Shown here: piece by piece, positions 30,840 to 43,089 of the stretch
Layout of the letters: each line of letters starts with the position of its first letter
Numbering within the stretch: the stretch's first letter is position 1
From: Odobenus rosmarus divergens
Taxonomy: Eukaryota > Chordata > Mammalia > Carnivora > Odobenidae
Assembly (NCBI RefSeq): GCF_000321225.1
Contig: NW_004450458.1
Span: forward strand, 1,584,807-1,648,806
Length of the DNA stretch: 64,000 nt
Direction of reading: 5' to 3'
Program-made: the position numbers and the translations under genes
Notes under the pieces: model-generated
What the model was told of the DNA's origin: nothing
Seen by the model: the letters and a program-made list of their open reading frames with translations, nothing else
The model's database searches: none

Positions 30840-33833
30840 TAAAATGCTATTCCAATATACTACATTGTTACCTAGCCATTACTCATGAATATAACACAGC
30901 AGCAATCACTGCCCCACTTATTTTTTCTTTCTGGAAAATAGGGCATATGCAAGTGTTAAGTTTTTCTTGTTCTTCTCAACTACTTTATTGCTGATCTTAA
31001 ATACTAAGAAGTTCAGAGGTTCATAATAAGCTTTAGGCTTGCAAAGTATTATCAATTGGAAGTTCTGAAAAGGCCCTGTAATGTCACTCTCTTCAAGAAT
31101 GCTTATCTTCCTAGGGACTAAAAAGCTCAAATGTGAAATGCACAGTCTTAAAGAAGCATTAAGCTGCTAGATCAGCCGTTGTCTTGATAGTAATCACGTA
31201 CTGAAGGATATACTGCCAATCTTTGATAAGAAATATGCTGGTAGTTAAAAACATACACACTTTTGAACATTCTATCCCATAAAAAGATTTGAAAGAAACC
31301 TCTGCTAAGATTTAACCACTGAAAAAATGATGATTTGAGGATGAAACAAAAATGTAAAACACAAGGATGAGAGTATATGGGGGAATTCCAAGAATACTGA
31401 TTCTATTAAACCACTGAAATCTTGATTTATGTTGAGAATCAGAATATATATTTTGCCATTTTGCTATTATAGATCCACATGTCAATTCATAAAAATACAA
31501 ATAGAAATATTTGGGGATCAGAAAATACAATATTGTTCTGAAATTTTTGAAGTATCACTACTTAAAAAGCAAATTCTTGAATTTCTTGTTCTGGAAATGG
31601 TGGAGTGGCTTGTACTGGACTAACTCTCTTTCAGGTAACAGTTCAAAACTCTGGGCAAATACAAAGTTTAATTATCTGAAGGTTCTGGAAAGTCACCAAC
31701 TTTAGGTAGATATCGGAGGGCATTGGACCCTAGAGAGAAAGGACCCACGCTGTAGTTCTTGTTAATACAGCTCCTCTCCTGAGAGCATGCCCTAGTCCAC
31801 ACAATGAGAAGCAGCTAGAACCAGAGCGTGACGCTGTGATGTTTTTGGCTTGTCAGAGGATGGAGTGTGGGGCTGGCAAAGCAGCTGGAAATTGAGGGCG
31901 GAGTCTTGGAAAATCAGGAGCCACGGAGAGTATACCCCAAATCTGTATAAACTCACACTGAATTCTTGCCTGAACCCTGAACTTGTGCTTGCCTAAGTAG
32001 ACCAGCATAAAGCAACAGATGGAAACTTGTAAAAAGCTGAGCAAAGAATCCTCTGCTGCCCACTGCACAGGACACCAAATTCGGACTTTGCATCTGTGCA
32101 AGTTAGAATGGTCTCATAAACACTGTAGGCTTTCCACCAAAACCCTACAAGGGCCACAAGGAGTAAAGATTATATCCTAGTTCTAAAGAATTTACCCTAA
32201 AATTAATGGCAAAACTAAAACAAACCCATCTTTGGCTTTAAGCATAAATTAAGTCCATATGTACAAAGCGAACATGGAAACGAAGCAATGGGTGATAGAA
32301 TTCAAGTTGCCCCAAAGTTAAAAATCTGGAACTGTGTTTGTCAAGGTGAGGAAGTGGAGAGCTGTTGAATTGGTTGCTCTCTTCATTTCTAGTAAAAATA
32401 ACAGCAACATGCTTTCAGAACTCTCATTTCTCATAAGTAATTGTGGGCCAATTGCTTTATTGTATAATCATGGTTAGCTAGCAGAAGCAGCTTAGTCTTA
32501 GCTCAGCAGCAAATATTTCCAGTTTTCAAACTCTAAACATATTTCAGCTGGCTCTAAGATAATTCACTAAGAAGCCAGACAACATAAAGAATTCCTTAGA
32601 ATTAGTATTTTGACATAACCAAATCCCCACTGCAATAAGCAATGTGACCAGGAAGCCATTACATTTTGAAAGCTACTTTTAATTTATTTTCTAAAAGTAC
32701 ATTTTTCTTTATATATCATATATAAAATATATGTACTTTATGTAGTTCTTAAAACTTAAATAAACACATATCAAAATAAATACCTCTAAAATCTCTGCAT
32801 GAAGCTGATTAAAAACTGCGCTTACCAATCAAAGACTTGTGTGGTATTTTTAAAATATGAATTTACCTCCTCTGCCTAAAAAAGCTGCATTGATTTCTTG
32901 AGGTTTTTTTTTAACATAATCTCCCCCAAATATGACCCAAATCAAGAAGTATGCTTCTTAAGAAATCAAAAAAGCTAGGAATAAAATTTGGAATTTCAAT
33001 AGTCACTTGTCTCGATGATGTCCCACTAGTATTTTTAAGATTTTATTTCAGAGGTTTTAAACTTCATTTTGGGCGAGACCTTGATGACATATCATCTTAC
33101 AGTAAAATCGTCTAAGTCAGTGAATAAAACATATAAACAAAGTTGCTGGACCTAGAAACATATTGATAAAGATCTGTTCCACAAATCCGTTTGACAGAAG
33201 CAAACATACTTGAGGTGATATAATTTATTACTTCCTCCGAAGCAGGGCAGTCTCTAGACTTTTTGTGACAGAAATGAAGTGAACTGAAGAGTCTGTTTAA
33301 AACATAACTCACTGAAGTAGTGCTTCTTGACAGATAGGCCAGATCTCAGGTTCCCATCCTTGCCCTGTGGCCCTTCAAGGCAGTTATGGTCATCCACAGG
33401 GATGTTTTGTGCCTGAAGCTCCAATCAAGTGTTGTGAGTTTAATGTCTTTTGATCTCCTAGATATGGGCCCTCCCTGGAAACCTCTGGGACCTCCGTGAG
33501 GAGGGTGCAAAGGGTCCCAGTACTGGCATGGCGCTTAACCAAGATGCTGTTGTGTATCACTGAGTGACACTGATATCCTTGCTCTGGTAAAAAGCTACAA
33601 GCAGTGAATGTTGGTAAAAACCAACACCTCCAAAAAAACCAAACCAAACTAAAACAACAACAAAAACAAAACAAAAAAACACAACACATTCACATATATT
33701 CTTGCTTTTGGGGAAAATCTACTTACATGGTGACATAGAGTGGTTTTCTTTGTTTAGAGTAGAAAACTGTTTGTTTAAGGAACTGGTTTCTTCAGTGATA
33801 CCAGCTTTTATTTTATAATAAAATTTTTGTTTT
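30840..33833. other. Intergenic, no gene recognised
   Basis: AT-rich sequence without identifiable exons. The 31590-32170 part reads like a decayed LINE or LTR piece but could not be placed. Confidence 0.35.
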
Positions 33834-33850
33834 AAAAATAAAGTGGAAAG

Positions 33851-34053
33851 GGTTGCCTGGGTGGCTCAGTCCGTTAAGCGACTGCCTTTGGCTCAGGTCA
33901 TGATCCTGGAGTCCCAAGATAAGAGTCCTGAATCAGGCTCCCTGCTCACCGGGGAGTCTGCTTCTCCCTCTGACCCTCCCCCTTCTTGTGCTCTCTCTCT
34001 CTCTCTCTCTCTCAATCATATAAGTCAATAAATAAATAAATAAAATCTTTAAA
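33851..34053 (+). mobile_element. Can-SINE with exact 17-bp target duplication
   Basis: Full-length copy flanked by AAAAATAAAGTGGAAAG at 33834-33850 and 34054-34070. Confidence 0.97.
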
Positions 34054-34255
34054 AAAAATAAAGTGGAAAGAAATCCAGCAAAATTAACCATAAACACAGG
34101 AAGATAATATTTATTTTCTCCTTTTAAACTTGCCTGTGTTTTCCAATTAGTTTATATTTTAAAAAGTGAAAATAAATGTTAATTTTTTTAAATAAAATTT
34201 TAAGTTCTTCTAACGCAAACCAGTTGCTCAGAAAAACAAATCCAAGAAGGAAGTT

Positions 34256-34458
34256 GTTTTTTTTTTTAAGATTTTATTTATTTATTTGACAGAGAGAGAG
34301 AGACAGTGAAAGAGGGAACACAAGCAGGGGGAGTGGGAGAGGGAGAAGCAGGCTTCCCGCGGAGCAGGGAGCCCGATGCAGGGCTCGATCCCAGGACCCT
34401 GGGATCATGACCTGAGCCGAAGGCAGACGCTTAACGACTGAGCCACCCAGGCGCCCCT
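34256..34458 (-). mobile_element. Can-SINE, near-consensus
   Basis: Antisense copy close to the young consensus. CAAGAAGGAAGTT is identical at 34243-34255 and 34459-34471. Confidence 0.97.
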
Positions 34459-34599
34459 CAAGAAGGAAGTTAAGAATATCTCTATAAAAACATAAGTGAA
34501 TCAAACCTAAAAGATGTAGCACTTACTAAACTGTACATTTCTCCAGAAAAATGCAAATTCCTTTTCTAGAACATGAGCTGCTAAAGGACAGAATCTGTA

Positions 34600-34825
34600 T
34601 CATTCATTCATTCAACAAATGTTTATTAAGTACGTACTATGTGCCAGGCACTCTTCTAGATGTTATAGAAACAACAATGAACAAATCACATGAAATCCCT
34701 GCCCTCTGAGACTATAATCTAGTGAGGATGGAGGGGAAAACAAACCATAAGCAAAATGAAGAATTAATTATATAGCATATTATAAAGTGGTACGTGGTAG
34801 GAAGAAAAATAAAGCAAGTAGGGTC
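34600..34825 (-). mobile_element. L2 LINE 3' relic, antisense
   Basis: CATTCATTCATTCAACAAATG, TACTATGTGCCAGGCACTC and CCCTGCCCTCTGAGACTATAATC: the antisense L2 terminus. Confidence 0.75.
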
Positions 34826-34829
34826 ATTC

Positions 34830-35840
34830 TTAAAATTATGACCATGTAAAATTTGCTCTGAGTTTAGCTAAAATTTGACCATGCTCTTTATGTAGTTGAT
34901 AAATTTCTGTAGAAAATAATTTAATTTAAATCCAAATCATTTGAGGTTAGCTGGGTCAGAGTTGGGAGCTGAGGAAAAAGTTAAAGAGGACAGCATGGTA
35001 AAAAGTGTATTGAACCAGGAATGTTCTGAGCCCTCAGTCACTAACTGAACTTCATGGCACGTATTTGGCATTGAGACTGAGGGAAGAATTGAATGGGGCG
35101 GGGGGGGCTGGACTGACTGGATGGCCCTACATCCTGCATTCCGGGGTGCTAGGGGAAGGCATGGAAAGATGGGACGGCTAACTTCAAACACTGGAAAGGT
35201 TAACATGTGAGAGAAAATGTAAGTCTTCTCCATGGTCCTGTAAAAGTCAGGAACACTTGGAAGTGTAAGTGGAAATGAAAATCAAATGACTAAGCAATAG
35301 GAGGAATTTTCTGGCTCTTACAGTTGAAAAGACCAACAGATTCAGGCATGACTCTCTGCAGGTGCTCAAATGCTGTCATCTGGAAACTGTCTCATTCCCT
35401 CAGAGCCCTGCATTCTGCTGTGTTCGTTCTCAGCAAGGACATGAGCGAAGACGGCCCCCAGCCAGTCTGCCCTCCTTTTATGCTAAGGATCTGTAGCAGA
35501 AAAGGAACACCTTTTCCCCAGTATCTCACAATCCTGTGCCCATCTACATAATCCAGTCTCTGAGAGTGAGTAGCTCACATGCCATCCCTAAAGCTGAACC
35601 ACACAGACAAGAGTCAGAGATGTCTCCCCAGGAAGACCTGACAGGGAGAAGTAAATGCTAGACAGGCAAAAACAAGGGATCCACTGCAGATCACACAGGG
35701 TGAAATTCAGAGTAAGCTCAGGATCTACAAAGTAACATGCTGCCATTCAATAAAAGGACAATGTAAGCCATCAGAACCCACACAAATTCAGACTAGAGGA
35801 GGTAGTGAGTTCTGTCAGAGGAAGTTCAATCAAAGACTTG
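34830..35840. other. Intergenic, no gene recognised
   Basis: No exon, RNA gene or clear transposon. Two short open frames lack any family match. Confidence 0.4.
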
Positions 35841-35847
35841 CATTTCT

Positions 35848-36060
35848 TTTTTTTTGTTTGTTTGTTTGTTTTAAAGATTTATTTATGTTGAGAGAGTGAG
35901 AATGAGAGAGAGAGAGAGTACATGAGAGGGGGGAGGGTTAGAGGGAGAAGCAGGCTCCTCGCTGAGCAGGGAGCCCGATGTGGGACTCGATCCCGGGACT
36001 CCAGGATCATGACCTGAGCTGAAGGCAGTCGCTTAACCAACTGAGCCACCCAGGCGCCCC
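35848..36060 (-). mobile_element. Can-SINE
   Basis: Antisense copy with a (GTTT)n poly-T end. Target duplication AAAGACTTGCATTTCT at 35832-35847 and 36061-36076 is exact. Confidence 0.97.
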
Positions 36061-36289
36061 AAAGACTTGCATTTCTAAGATTGCTAAGGTTCCACTCAGT
36101 CCACTGACTCAATCAATCAATCAACGGATCGCTTTGTGATTGGACACCGCAACACCTATCTGTCTCTACTTCTCATTCAAAACTATTTCTCCATCCTACC
36201 ATCATATCTCACTGTAAATGTCTCTTGGCTAGCCTCCCTATTCCCCGCTTGTCTCCCTACAATCCATTCTCCACAGGGCAGCCAGAGGT

Positions 36290-37240
36290 AACATCCATTT
36301 ATTCACTCAACAAATATTTATCGAGCACCCGGTATGTGCCAGGTACTGCTCAAGGGAAAAATACATTGGTGACCAAATACATAAACCTCTGTCTTCAGGG
36401 AGTTTCTCTTCCAGTGGGGGGAGGCAGAAAGAAAACAACATAAGCCAGTAACATATATGATATATTAAATGGTGAGAGATGCTAAAAAGAAAAAATAGTG
36501 GTGCCTGGGTGGCTCAGTCGGTTAAGCATCCGACTCTTGATTTCAGCTCCGGTCTTGATCTCAGGGTTGTGGAATTGAGCTCCTCATCAGGCTCCACACT
36601 CAGCACGGAATATACTTCTCCCTTTCCCTCTGCTCCTCCCCCAGCTTGTATTCTCTCTCTCTCTCTCAAGTAAATAAATAAAAATGAATGAATGAATGAA
36701 TGAATGAACAAATAAGTAAAATAGAAAAAAGAGAGCAAATGGGTGTGCATGAAGTATTAGCAGTGGGTAGTAAGGATGACCAGAGAAGACTTCACCGAGA
36801 AAGCTATTTTTTAAACAAAGACTAAAAGGAAGTGGGGGACTGAGCCACACAGAAATCTGCGGGACGAGGATTCCATGCAGGGGGAAAGCCAGAGCACACA
36901 CCCAGAGGCAGGAGCTTTGTAAGCAACAGTGAGAAGGCCAGTGTGGTGAAGCAGAGCAAATAAATGGAGACTATGAAGAGATGAAGTCACCCAGGGAAAA
37001 AGGTGGCCAGAGAAACTTTAAGGTTTTAGAGGTCATGATAAGGACCACAAAACAGAGAGTGGAGCTGTCACAGGGTTTTAAACAAAGTGATGAAATCTGT
37101 CTTGTGTTTTAACAGGAGCACTTGACTGCTGTGGGAATAAACTGGAAGTGAGCAAGGGTGGAAACTGATGTCCAGTTAGGAGACTATCACAATAATCCAG
37201 GTGAGGGCTGAGGTTGGCTTGAATTAGGACAGTGACAGTT
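36290..37240 (-). mobile_element. L2 LINE relic, antisense, split by a SINE
   Basis: TTCACTCAACAAATATTTATCG and GTATGTGCCAGGTACTG, then GACTTCACCGAGAAAGC, GAGGTCATGATAAGGACC and CAGGGTTTTAAACAAAGTG in antisense L2 order. A + strand SINE interrupts it. Confidence 0.75.
36498..36712 (+). mobile_element. Can-SINE with (GAAT)n tail
   Basis: Head GGTGCCTGGGTGGCTCAGTC to CAAGTAAATAAATAAAAATG. The tail has expanded into about six GAAT units. Confidence 0.93.
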
Positions 37241-37264
37241 GGCAGGGAGGGCAGGGGGCTGGTG

Positions 37265-37635
37265 TTAAAAATGTAAATCTGATTCTATCACACCCTACTT
37301 AATTCCCTGCAAAATAATTTATCTTATGACACACACAAAATATCTAAACTCTTCCCCAGACCCACAGGGCTCTATGTCGTATAGGTCTTGCCTCCTTTTC
37401 CAACCTCGTCCCCTACCATTCTCCCCCGCTAGCAGCTGCCCTTCCTGTCCTTTCCTCTGCCATATCCTTCCCCCTAGTCTGTCTCCTTTTCTCCTGCAGT
37501 TCTCGCCTTACATGCTTGTCTCAGACAGGACTTGGAGAGTAAATTTCTTGGAGTCTTGTTCAATATTGTACTCCCCAGTACCTAGAACAGTGCCCGACAC
37601 AAAGTAGATGCTCAATGAGGTCTTGTTAAATAATT
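37265..37635 (+). mobile_element. L2 LINE 3' relic, sense
   Basis: CTGATTCTATCACACCCTAC, then CAGTACCTAGAACAGTGCCC and GTAGATGCTCAATGAGG, the L2 3' terminus. It forms an inverted pair with the L2 copy immediately to the left. Confidence 0.7.
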
Positions 37636-38234
37636 GTACTGCAGATGGATAACTTTATTTTCCCTTTAGCTTCTGAAGAAATAGCACATAGACAGGTAGA
37701 TAGATAAAGAGATAGATAAGGAGGAAATGAAGAAATGACACCACTGATGATGCTTCCATAGGAAACAGAGCACACCTGTACGTACACAGACTCTGAATTT
37801 ATAAAATGCAAACACAATCAGGACCATAATAACTGCCAAGTTCTCTACACTTACTTCAGAGGAGAGTTATTTTTCCCCCTGTCCAGGCTAATTCTTCCTC
37901 CAGCCCCAGTTCACCTCCACAGCCCCACTCCCTACTCCAGGTTCTTGCTCAGTTATTCTTCCCCCTCGTATGTCTCCATTGTCTCTCACTACCAGTTATG
38001 CTCCCAACCTTCTAAACATCCTGAAATCTTTCTTTTTGAAGAAGAGTTCTTTTCTCTCCGTTACTAATTCATCCCTTTTCCCTTTCTTCACAACAAAACT
38101 ATTTTCAACTCCTTGTACCTTGTACACTACCCAACACACTTCAGTCTCGCCTCAATTTCATTAAAATAATGAATGAATGAATGAATAATTAATGATGATG
38201 ATGGTGGTGTTAATTGTAAGGGTCATGATACATA

Positions 38235-38450
38235 TTAAGGTCTGACTAGTATGAGCTGGGCAGTATTCAATTTCCTCTCACAACTTTCAAAGTTATGCAT
38301 CATTAGCCCATTTCACAGAAAAGAACATGGAGCGTCAGAGATACTAAGTACTTTGCCCAGAGAAAAATAATAACCATAGTCAGTAAAAGGCAGTAGAGAG
38401 ATTAAAACAAAAGTCTACATACCTTCAACCAAACCATCTGCCCCCACTGA
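38235..38450 (-). mobile_element. MIR SINE (decayed)
   Basis: TTCACAGAAAAGAACATGGAGC, CTAAGTACTTTGCCCAG and flanking order fit antisense MIR, with many changes. Confidence 0.5.
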
Positions 38451-38606
38451 AATTTTCATCCCTGAGGTCATCAACAAATTCTAGATAACAATCCTAATGA
38501 ACACATTTTATTCTCTTTGCAAGCTATGTCCTAAAGTACCAGGAAAGTCTAAGAAAGCCTATTTTTTGGGGGGTGGGGTGGGAATGTTTAAAAAATTTTC
38601 CATATA

Positions 38607-38834
38607 TTGGGGCGCCTGGGTGTCTTAGTTGGTTAAGCGACTGCCTTCGGCTCAGGTCATGATCCTGGAGTCTCGGGATCGAGTCCCACATCAGGCTCCC
38701 TGCTCAGCAGGGAGTCTGCTTCTCCCTCTGACCCTCTTCCCTCTCGTGCTCTCTATCTCTCATTCTCTCTCTCTCAAATAAATAAATAAAATCTTAAAAA
38801 AATAAAAATAAAAATAAAAAAATAATAAAAAATA
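38607..38834 (+). mobile_element. Can-SINE with long A-rich tail
   Basis: Head GGGGCGCCTGGGTGTCTTAG and tail of AATAAAAATAAA units. AAAATTTTCCATATA flanks it on both sides with one T difference. Confidence 0.95.
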
Positions 38835-39049
38835 AAAATTTTTCCATATAAATTAATGGTAATTGTTTCTTTGCTTTATGCCATTTCCAAAGCTTCATAG
38901 GAATGCTCTGCTTTTGGATAACAGGCGAAACCTGTATTGTGGTTCATATTATTAACTCCATACGTTATTTTTAATAATAGTTATTAGTAACCTGTTTTAC
39001 ACCAAGAGTATTTTTACATTTATACATGTATCGGTTTCTTTGGTCATAC

Positions 39050-40280
39050 TATCTTTTTGCAGCTCTGGGATTACATTCCTTCTTCCTAAAGTACAGTTTC
39101 CTTCTACCTAAAGTACAGTTTCTCTTTCAGAGTAGGTCTGTTATAAAAGGTCTCATTTTTTTTTTTTAATCTGAAAATGTGTCTATTTGCTGTTGCTCTT
39201 GAAAAATAGTTTTCTTAGGTACAATTCTAGTTTGACAGTTATTTCTTCTCATTACTTTGAACAAAAATGTTCATTATTTTCACTTAAGGGGGAATTTTTT
39301 TTTAAGATTTATTTATTTAATTTTATAGAGAGCAAGAGCACAAGCAGGGGGAGGGGCAGAAGGAGAGAGAGAATCAAGAAATCAAGAATGGGACAGAACC
39401 ACCCAGGCGCCCAGTGAGGTGGAATTTTCATGTCATCTTCCAGCTTTCATTTTTACTATGGACAGGTCTGCTTGTCAGTCTATTGCTCTTCCTTTCTAGG
39501 TCATCTCTCTTTTCTTCCAGGCTGCTTTTAAGTTTGCTTTGTCTTTAGCATTCTCCAGTTTTGAGAGTTTGTGACTCGATGTGACTATCTCTTAACTTGC
39601 CCAGCTTGGCATTCATCGTGCCTTCTTTATCTGTGGATTCATATCTTTAATTGATGGTAGAAAGTACTCAGCCATAATTTTGCAAAAATTGCCTCTTCTC
39701 TGATCTCTTTATTCTCTACTTCTTAGACTCTACTTAGGTATGTATTAGACTTTCTTGTTCTTTCCATCATATCTCTTAGCCTGTCATTAACATCTCCTAT
39801 CTCTTGTCTTTGTGCTACATTCTGAGCGATTTTTGCCGATTTTGTTCTAGTTTCCCAACTCTTTCTTTGGATCTAATACACTATTTAACTAATTTGCTTT
39901 TTAAAAAATGTATGTTAATTATTATTTTCATTTTCAACAGTTTTTTCTTATATTCCTGGTCAATCTTTGTTCATTTTTGTGATTCTGTATGCTTTTCTGT
40001 ATACTTTCCCACACATGATTATTTTATATTCAAGCTGATATCTCCAGTTTCTGAAGCCCTCAAAAGTCTAAACATATTATTACTTTTTCTGCTAATTCTC
40101 ATTTGAGGGGGTTCATTTTTCATGTGGCTATAAGCTGATACTTTGTGAAAAATCTGGGTGCCTAAATTGAAGATGCTTTGTCCAGAGATGATTTGTGTTC
40201 TTCTGGGATTTAGATGGCACTACTGCCTGAGACCATTTTGGCCCCTTCCCAGTTTCTCTGGTTAATTTTCTAGTTTCTGG
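39050..40280 (-). mobile_element. Probable ancient L1 relic, antisense
   Basis: TCTGTGGATTCATATCTTTAA, GCAAAAATTGCCTCTTCTC, TTAGACTTTCTTGTTC and GTGCTACATTCTGAGCGATTT resemble the antisense of an old L1. The subfamily was not assigned and the edges are approximate. Confidence 0.4.
39297..39412 (-). mobile_element. Internally deleted Can-SINE
   Basis: Poly-T end and AAGATTTATTTATTT at the left and CCACCCAGGCGCCC at the right are joined with roughly 85 bp of the usual body missing. GGAATTTT flanks both sides. Confidence 0.8.
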
Positions 40281-40610
40281 TTCTGCTCAGCCCCATGCCC
40301 ACTGGTCCGGAGCTTCATCTTCCATGTTGCTGAAAGTAGATTTGCCTTTGGGCCAGTTTAGCTTTTCATATATGTTTATTGTTCCTACCCGAGTATCAGG
40401 TACCTCTTAGAAGGAGTTGGGAGTGCTTGGAGATCTGTTCTTCCTATTGCAACAACGAGTTTAAAAACTGTGCCTTAAGCACGATGGCCTTGTTTCAAAT
40501 CAAGAAGGCTCTTCAAATGATCTAGTCTACCATCATATCCTCTTCTTGCTTTCCTCCTGGCTTCTTTTTTTTTTTTAACCTACCTGTTTTCATTCTGAAA
40601 TATCTTTTTT

Positions 40611-40802
40611 TTTTTAAAGATTTTATTTATTTATTTGAGAGAGAGAGAATGAGAGATGGAGAGCATGAGAGGGAAGAGGGTCAGAGGGAGAAGCAGACTC
40701 CCTGATGAGCAGGGAGCCCGATGTGGGACTCCATCCCAGGACTCCAGGATCATGACCTGAGCCGAAGGCAGTCGCTTAACCAACTGAGCCACCCAGGCCC
40801 CC
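40611..40802 (-). mobile_element. Can-SINE
   Basis: Antisense copy ending GAGCCACCCAGGCCCCC. The target duplication CATTCTGAAATATCTTTTTT lies at 40591-40610 and 40803-40822. Confidence 0.95.
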
Positions 40803-40829
40803 CATTCTGAAATATCTTTTTTTTTTTCT

Positions 40830-41640
40830 TCCAGGAATCTCCTGCTACTTCTCTGAATTTTCTTTTTCAGTCCTTCTCTCTTCCACATCTCTGTTTTTCT
40901 TCCCCACCCTTTACAGTATTTTTAAAATATTTAAAGAGTTTTCCAGAATCCCAGTTCTCCTTTCTTCCTAGCTTATCTCATCCACACCCTTGGACTTCAG
41001 CTATCGTTTCAGCTCTTCCAACTCTAAGTTATAAATCTGTTTCAAATTACCCTCTCGTAACCTCCATTTGGACTCAAACTCAAAATTTTCACAACTGGCC
41101 TTATGATCTCTCCCATACAGTACCTACAAATCTGCTTCTCTTCCAACATTTCTCAACTCGGTTTTGGACACCACTGTCCACCACTCACCTAAGCTGGATG
41201 GGCCTGTTGATTTTAACACCTAAATTAAGTTCTGTCCCTTTCTCTTCTGTTTCCATCATCCCTGCTGCACAGTCGGATCATCATCATTTCTTCCTGATCA
41301 ACTGACATCAGCTGCTTTTCTTTCTCTTGCCTCCAGACTCACAGCTGAAATTTGCCCTACTCACTGCTGCTTTTGTGATCTTTCTGAAATGCAGATATGA
41401 ACACGTCACTCCTCTGTGGAAAACTTTTCATTAGTTCCCCCATTAATGCATGGTAAGTCCTAGGCTTCATATCTGGGCATATAAGACCTCCATGATGTAA
41501 CTTTAAAAGCTTTTTACTTTTCTGCCTATTTTTTCTTTATACTGCAAGAGGGCCAAGAGCATATCTGTCTTGTTTACTGTGGCATTATTCTAGTGCCAAG
41601 CCCAGGGCCGATACCTCATAGATAATTATTAAATGGATAC
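40830..41640 (+). mobile_element. L2 LINE relic, sense
   Basis: GAACACGTCACTCCTCTGTGG, CCTCCATGATGTAAC and AGTGCCAAGCCCAGGGCCG in the L2 order leading to the 3' end. The left part is more decayed. Confidence 0.6.
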
Positions 41641-42298
41641 ATCACTGCCTTGTCTCTCATGCTTCTGATTCATGGACCCTTTTTGCTAGCCAATCTGGAC
41701 ATTTTTTCGCAGTAACACAAGTTTGTCCTCTTCTCACAACTCTAGACTAGTTACTATTTACTCATTTACACAAACATAGTGGTTTATCTTGGAATTACCA
41801 CTAACACTCTGGTACTTAGTAGGTTCTCTGAATGGATAAATGAAAACAAACTTAGAAGTGCGGCCTAGGAGGTAACATACCTGAACAGTTGACTGATACA
41901 AGGGACTGCAATCCAAGAGCAATTTTCCCCCAGGTGGTACACGCACAAGCAAATACAAGTAAAGGCCAACATGTACCTTTCTTCTGCCCTTTCCAAGTCT
42001 GCAAACCAGATTTAACGAATCAAATTCTTTTGTAGAATGAATCCAAGCAAAACCAAAACAGAATAAAGGGCAAACAAACCAACTTCCTACAAAAAAAAAC
42101 TGTAAAGGTGACCAAGACTTTCTGAAGCCCGAATTACAGAGAGCACTAGCTCTAGAGGCGCCCAGGTGTTAACGGAAGCCCTGCCCCGAGAGAGGCGGGG
42201 CTTGCAGGACAGGGCGGGGTTTGTCCGGATTGACCACGCCCACTGTGGGCGGGGCGTAAGCCGGCGGAAAGCTCAGAAGCCAGCGCACCGCCCCCGCC

Positions 42299-42312
42299 GT
42301 TTCCTAGGCGAC
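42299..42312 (+). promoter_or_regulatory. MAK: RFX X-box motif in MAK promoter
   Basis: GTTTCCTAGGCGAC satisfies the X-box pattern RYYNYY N(1-3) RRNRAC. RFX factors drive ciliary genes through such sites, and MAK is a ciliary and photoreceptor kinase. The motif match is direct; binding is inferred. Confidence 0.55.
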
Positions 42313-42354
42313 GAAACACACAAGACGCCTGAGCTTCACATGCGAGCGAAAGAG
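42310..42354 (+). other. MAK: Candidate MAK non-coding exon 1
   Basis: Transcribed leader expected just downstream of the X-box, ending at donor AAAGAG|GTAAAC (exon end 42354). A second donor, GGGCAG|GTAATC, would end the exon at 42376. The start coordinate is a guess. It would splice to the acceptor near 49122. Confidence 0.4.
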
Positions 42355-43089
42355 GTAAACTGCGGGTGCCGGGCAGGTAATCCCGAGCGGGCTGCGGGGC
42401 CGCCACCCTCTGTCCGATCCAGCCCGAGCCTGTCCTGCGAGGCCCGCCCGGCATGTCCCCTCGGCGCCCCGTCCTACCTGGGCCAACCTCCGCCGAGAGA
42501 AGTGGCCTGGACACTGGTAGGGGGAGGGACGGGAGGGAGAAGGACCCGGGGGACGAGGGCGAAGCGGGGGAGGGTCCTTTTGCGCCTACTTCGTTCCTTG
42601 CTCTCCGAGGTCCCCTGGACCACTTTTCCGCGCTCCTTGACGGAGGGCTAGATTCCGGGTGGGAGGAGGACGGCAGGCATACCTCAGTGTGAGGACCCCG
42701 GCCCCGGAACCTCTCCGTTTTGATCCCCTACGCCCCCCACCCCACCCCCTCCACCGCTCGCTCTACTGCTGGGGCTGGAGGGGAAACTAGGAGTGAGAAT
42801 AGGAGTGAGAAGCGACATCGCGTCTCGGGAAGGCAGCGGAATTGAGTTCACAACTACAAAATAAAAAAGGAAGGAAAAGAAAGAAAACCGGGTCTAAATT
42901 CCGTCCTCATTCGTGCATCCCAAATGACTCCCAGCAGAATCCCGGCGCAGGGTGGCTCTGGGGGGCAGCCAGCAGTGGCCCGCCAGACCGGCTGCGGGGA
43001 TGCTGAGGGATCACCCGCCGTCGGCGGCCGGACACACAGGGCCCGGGGGACGACCCCTTTCCGGCACACCGGCAGGACCAGGACCCCAG

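Larger units (their letters stand above)
42160..42760 (+). promoter_or_regulatory. MAK: MAK CpG-island promoter
   Basis: A CpG-dense block at the 5' side of MAK with GC boxes (GGGCGGGGCG at 42248-42257, CCACGCCCAC just upstream) and no TATA box. It includes an RFX X-box and at least two plausible splice donors. The 161-residue open frame at 42166-42651 is a composition artefact. Confidence 0.75.

Noticed and set aside
42166..42651. 161-residue open frame in the MAK CpG island
   Set aside because: The composition is dominated by Arg, Pro and Gly from GC-rich DNA, it overlaps promoter and leader sequence, and it has no domain.
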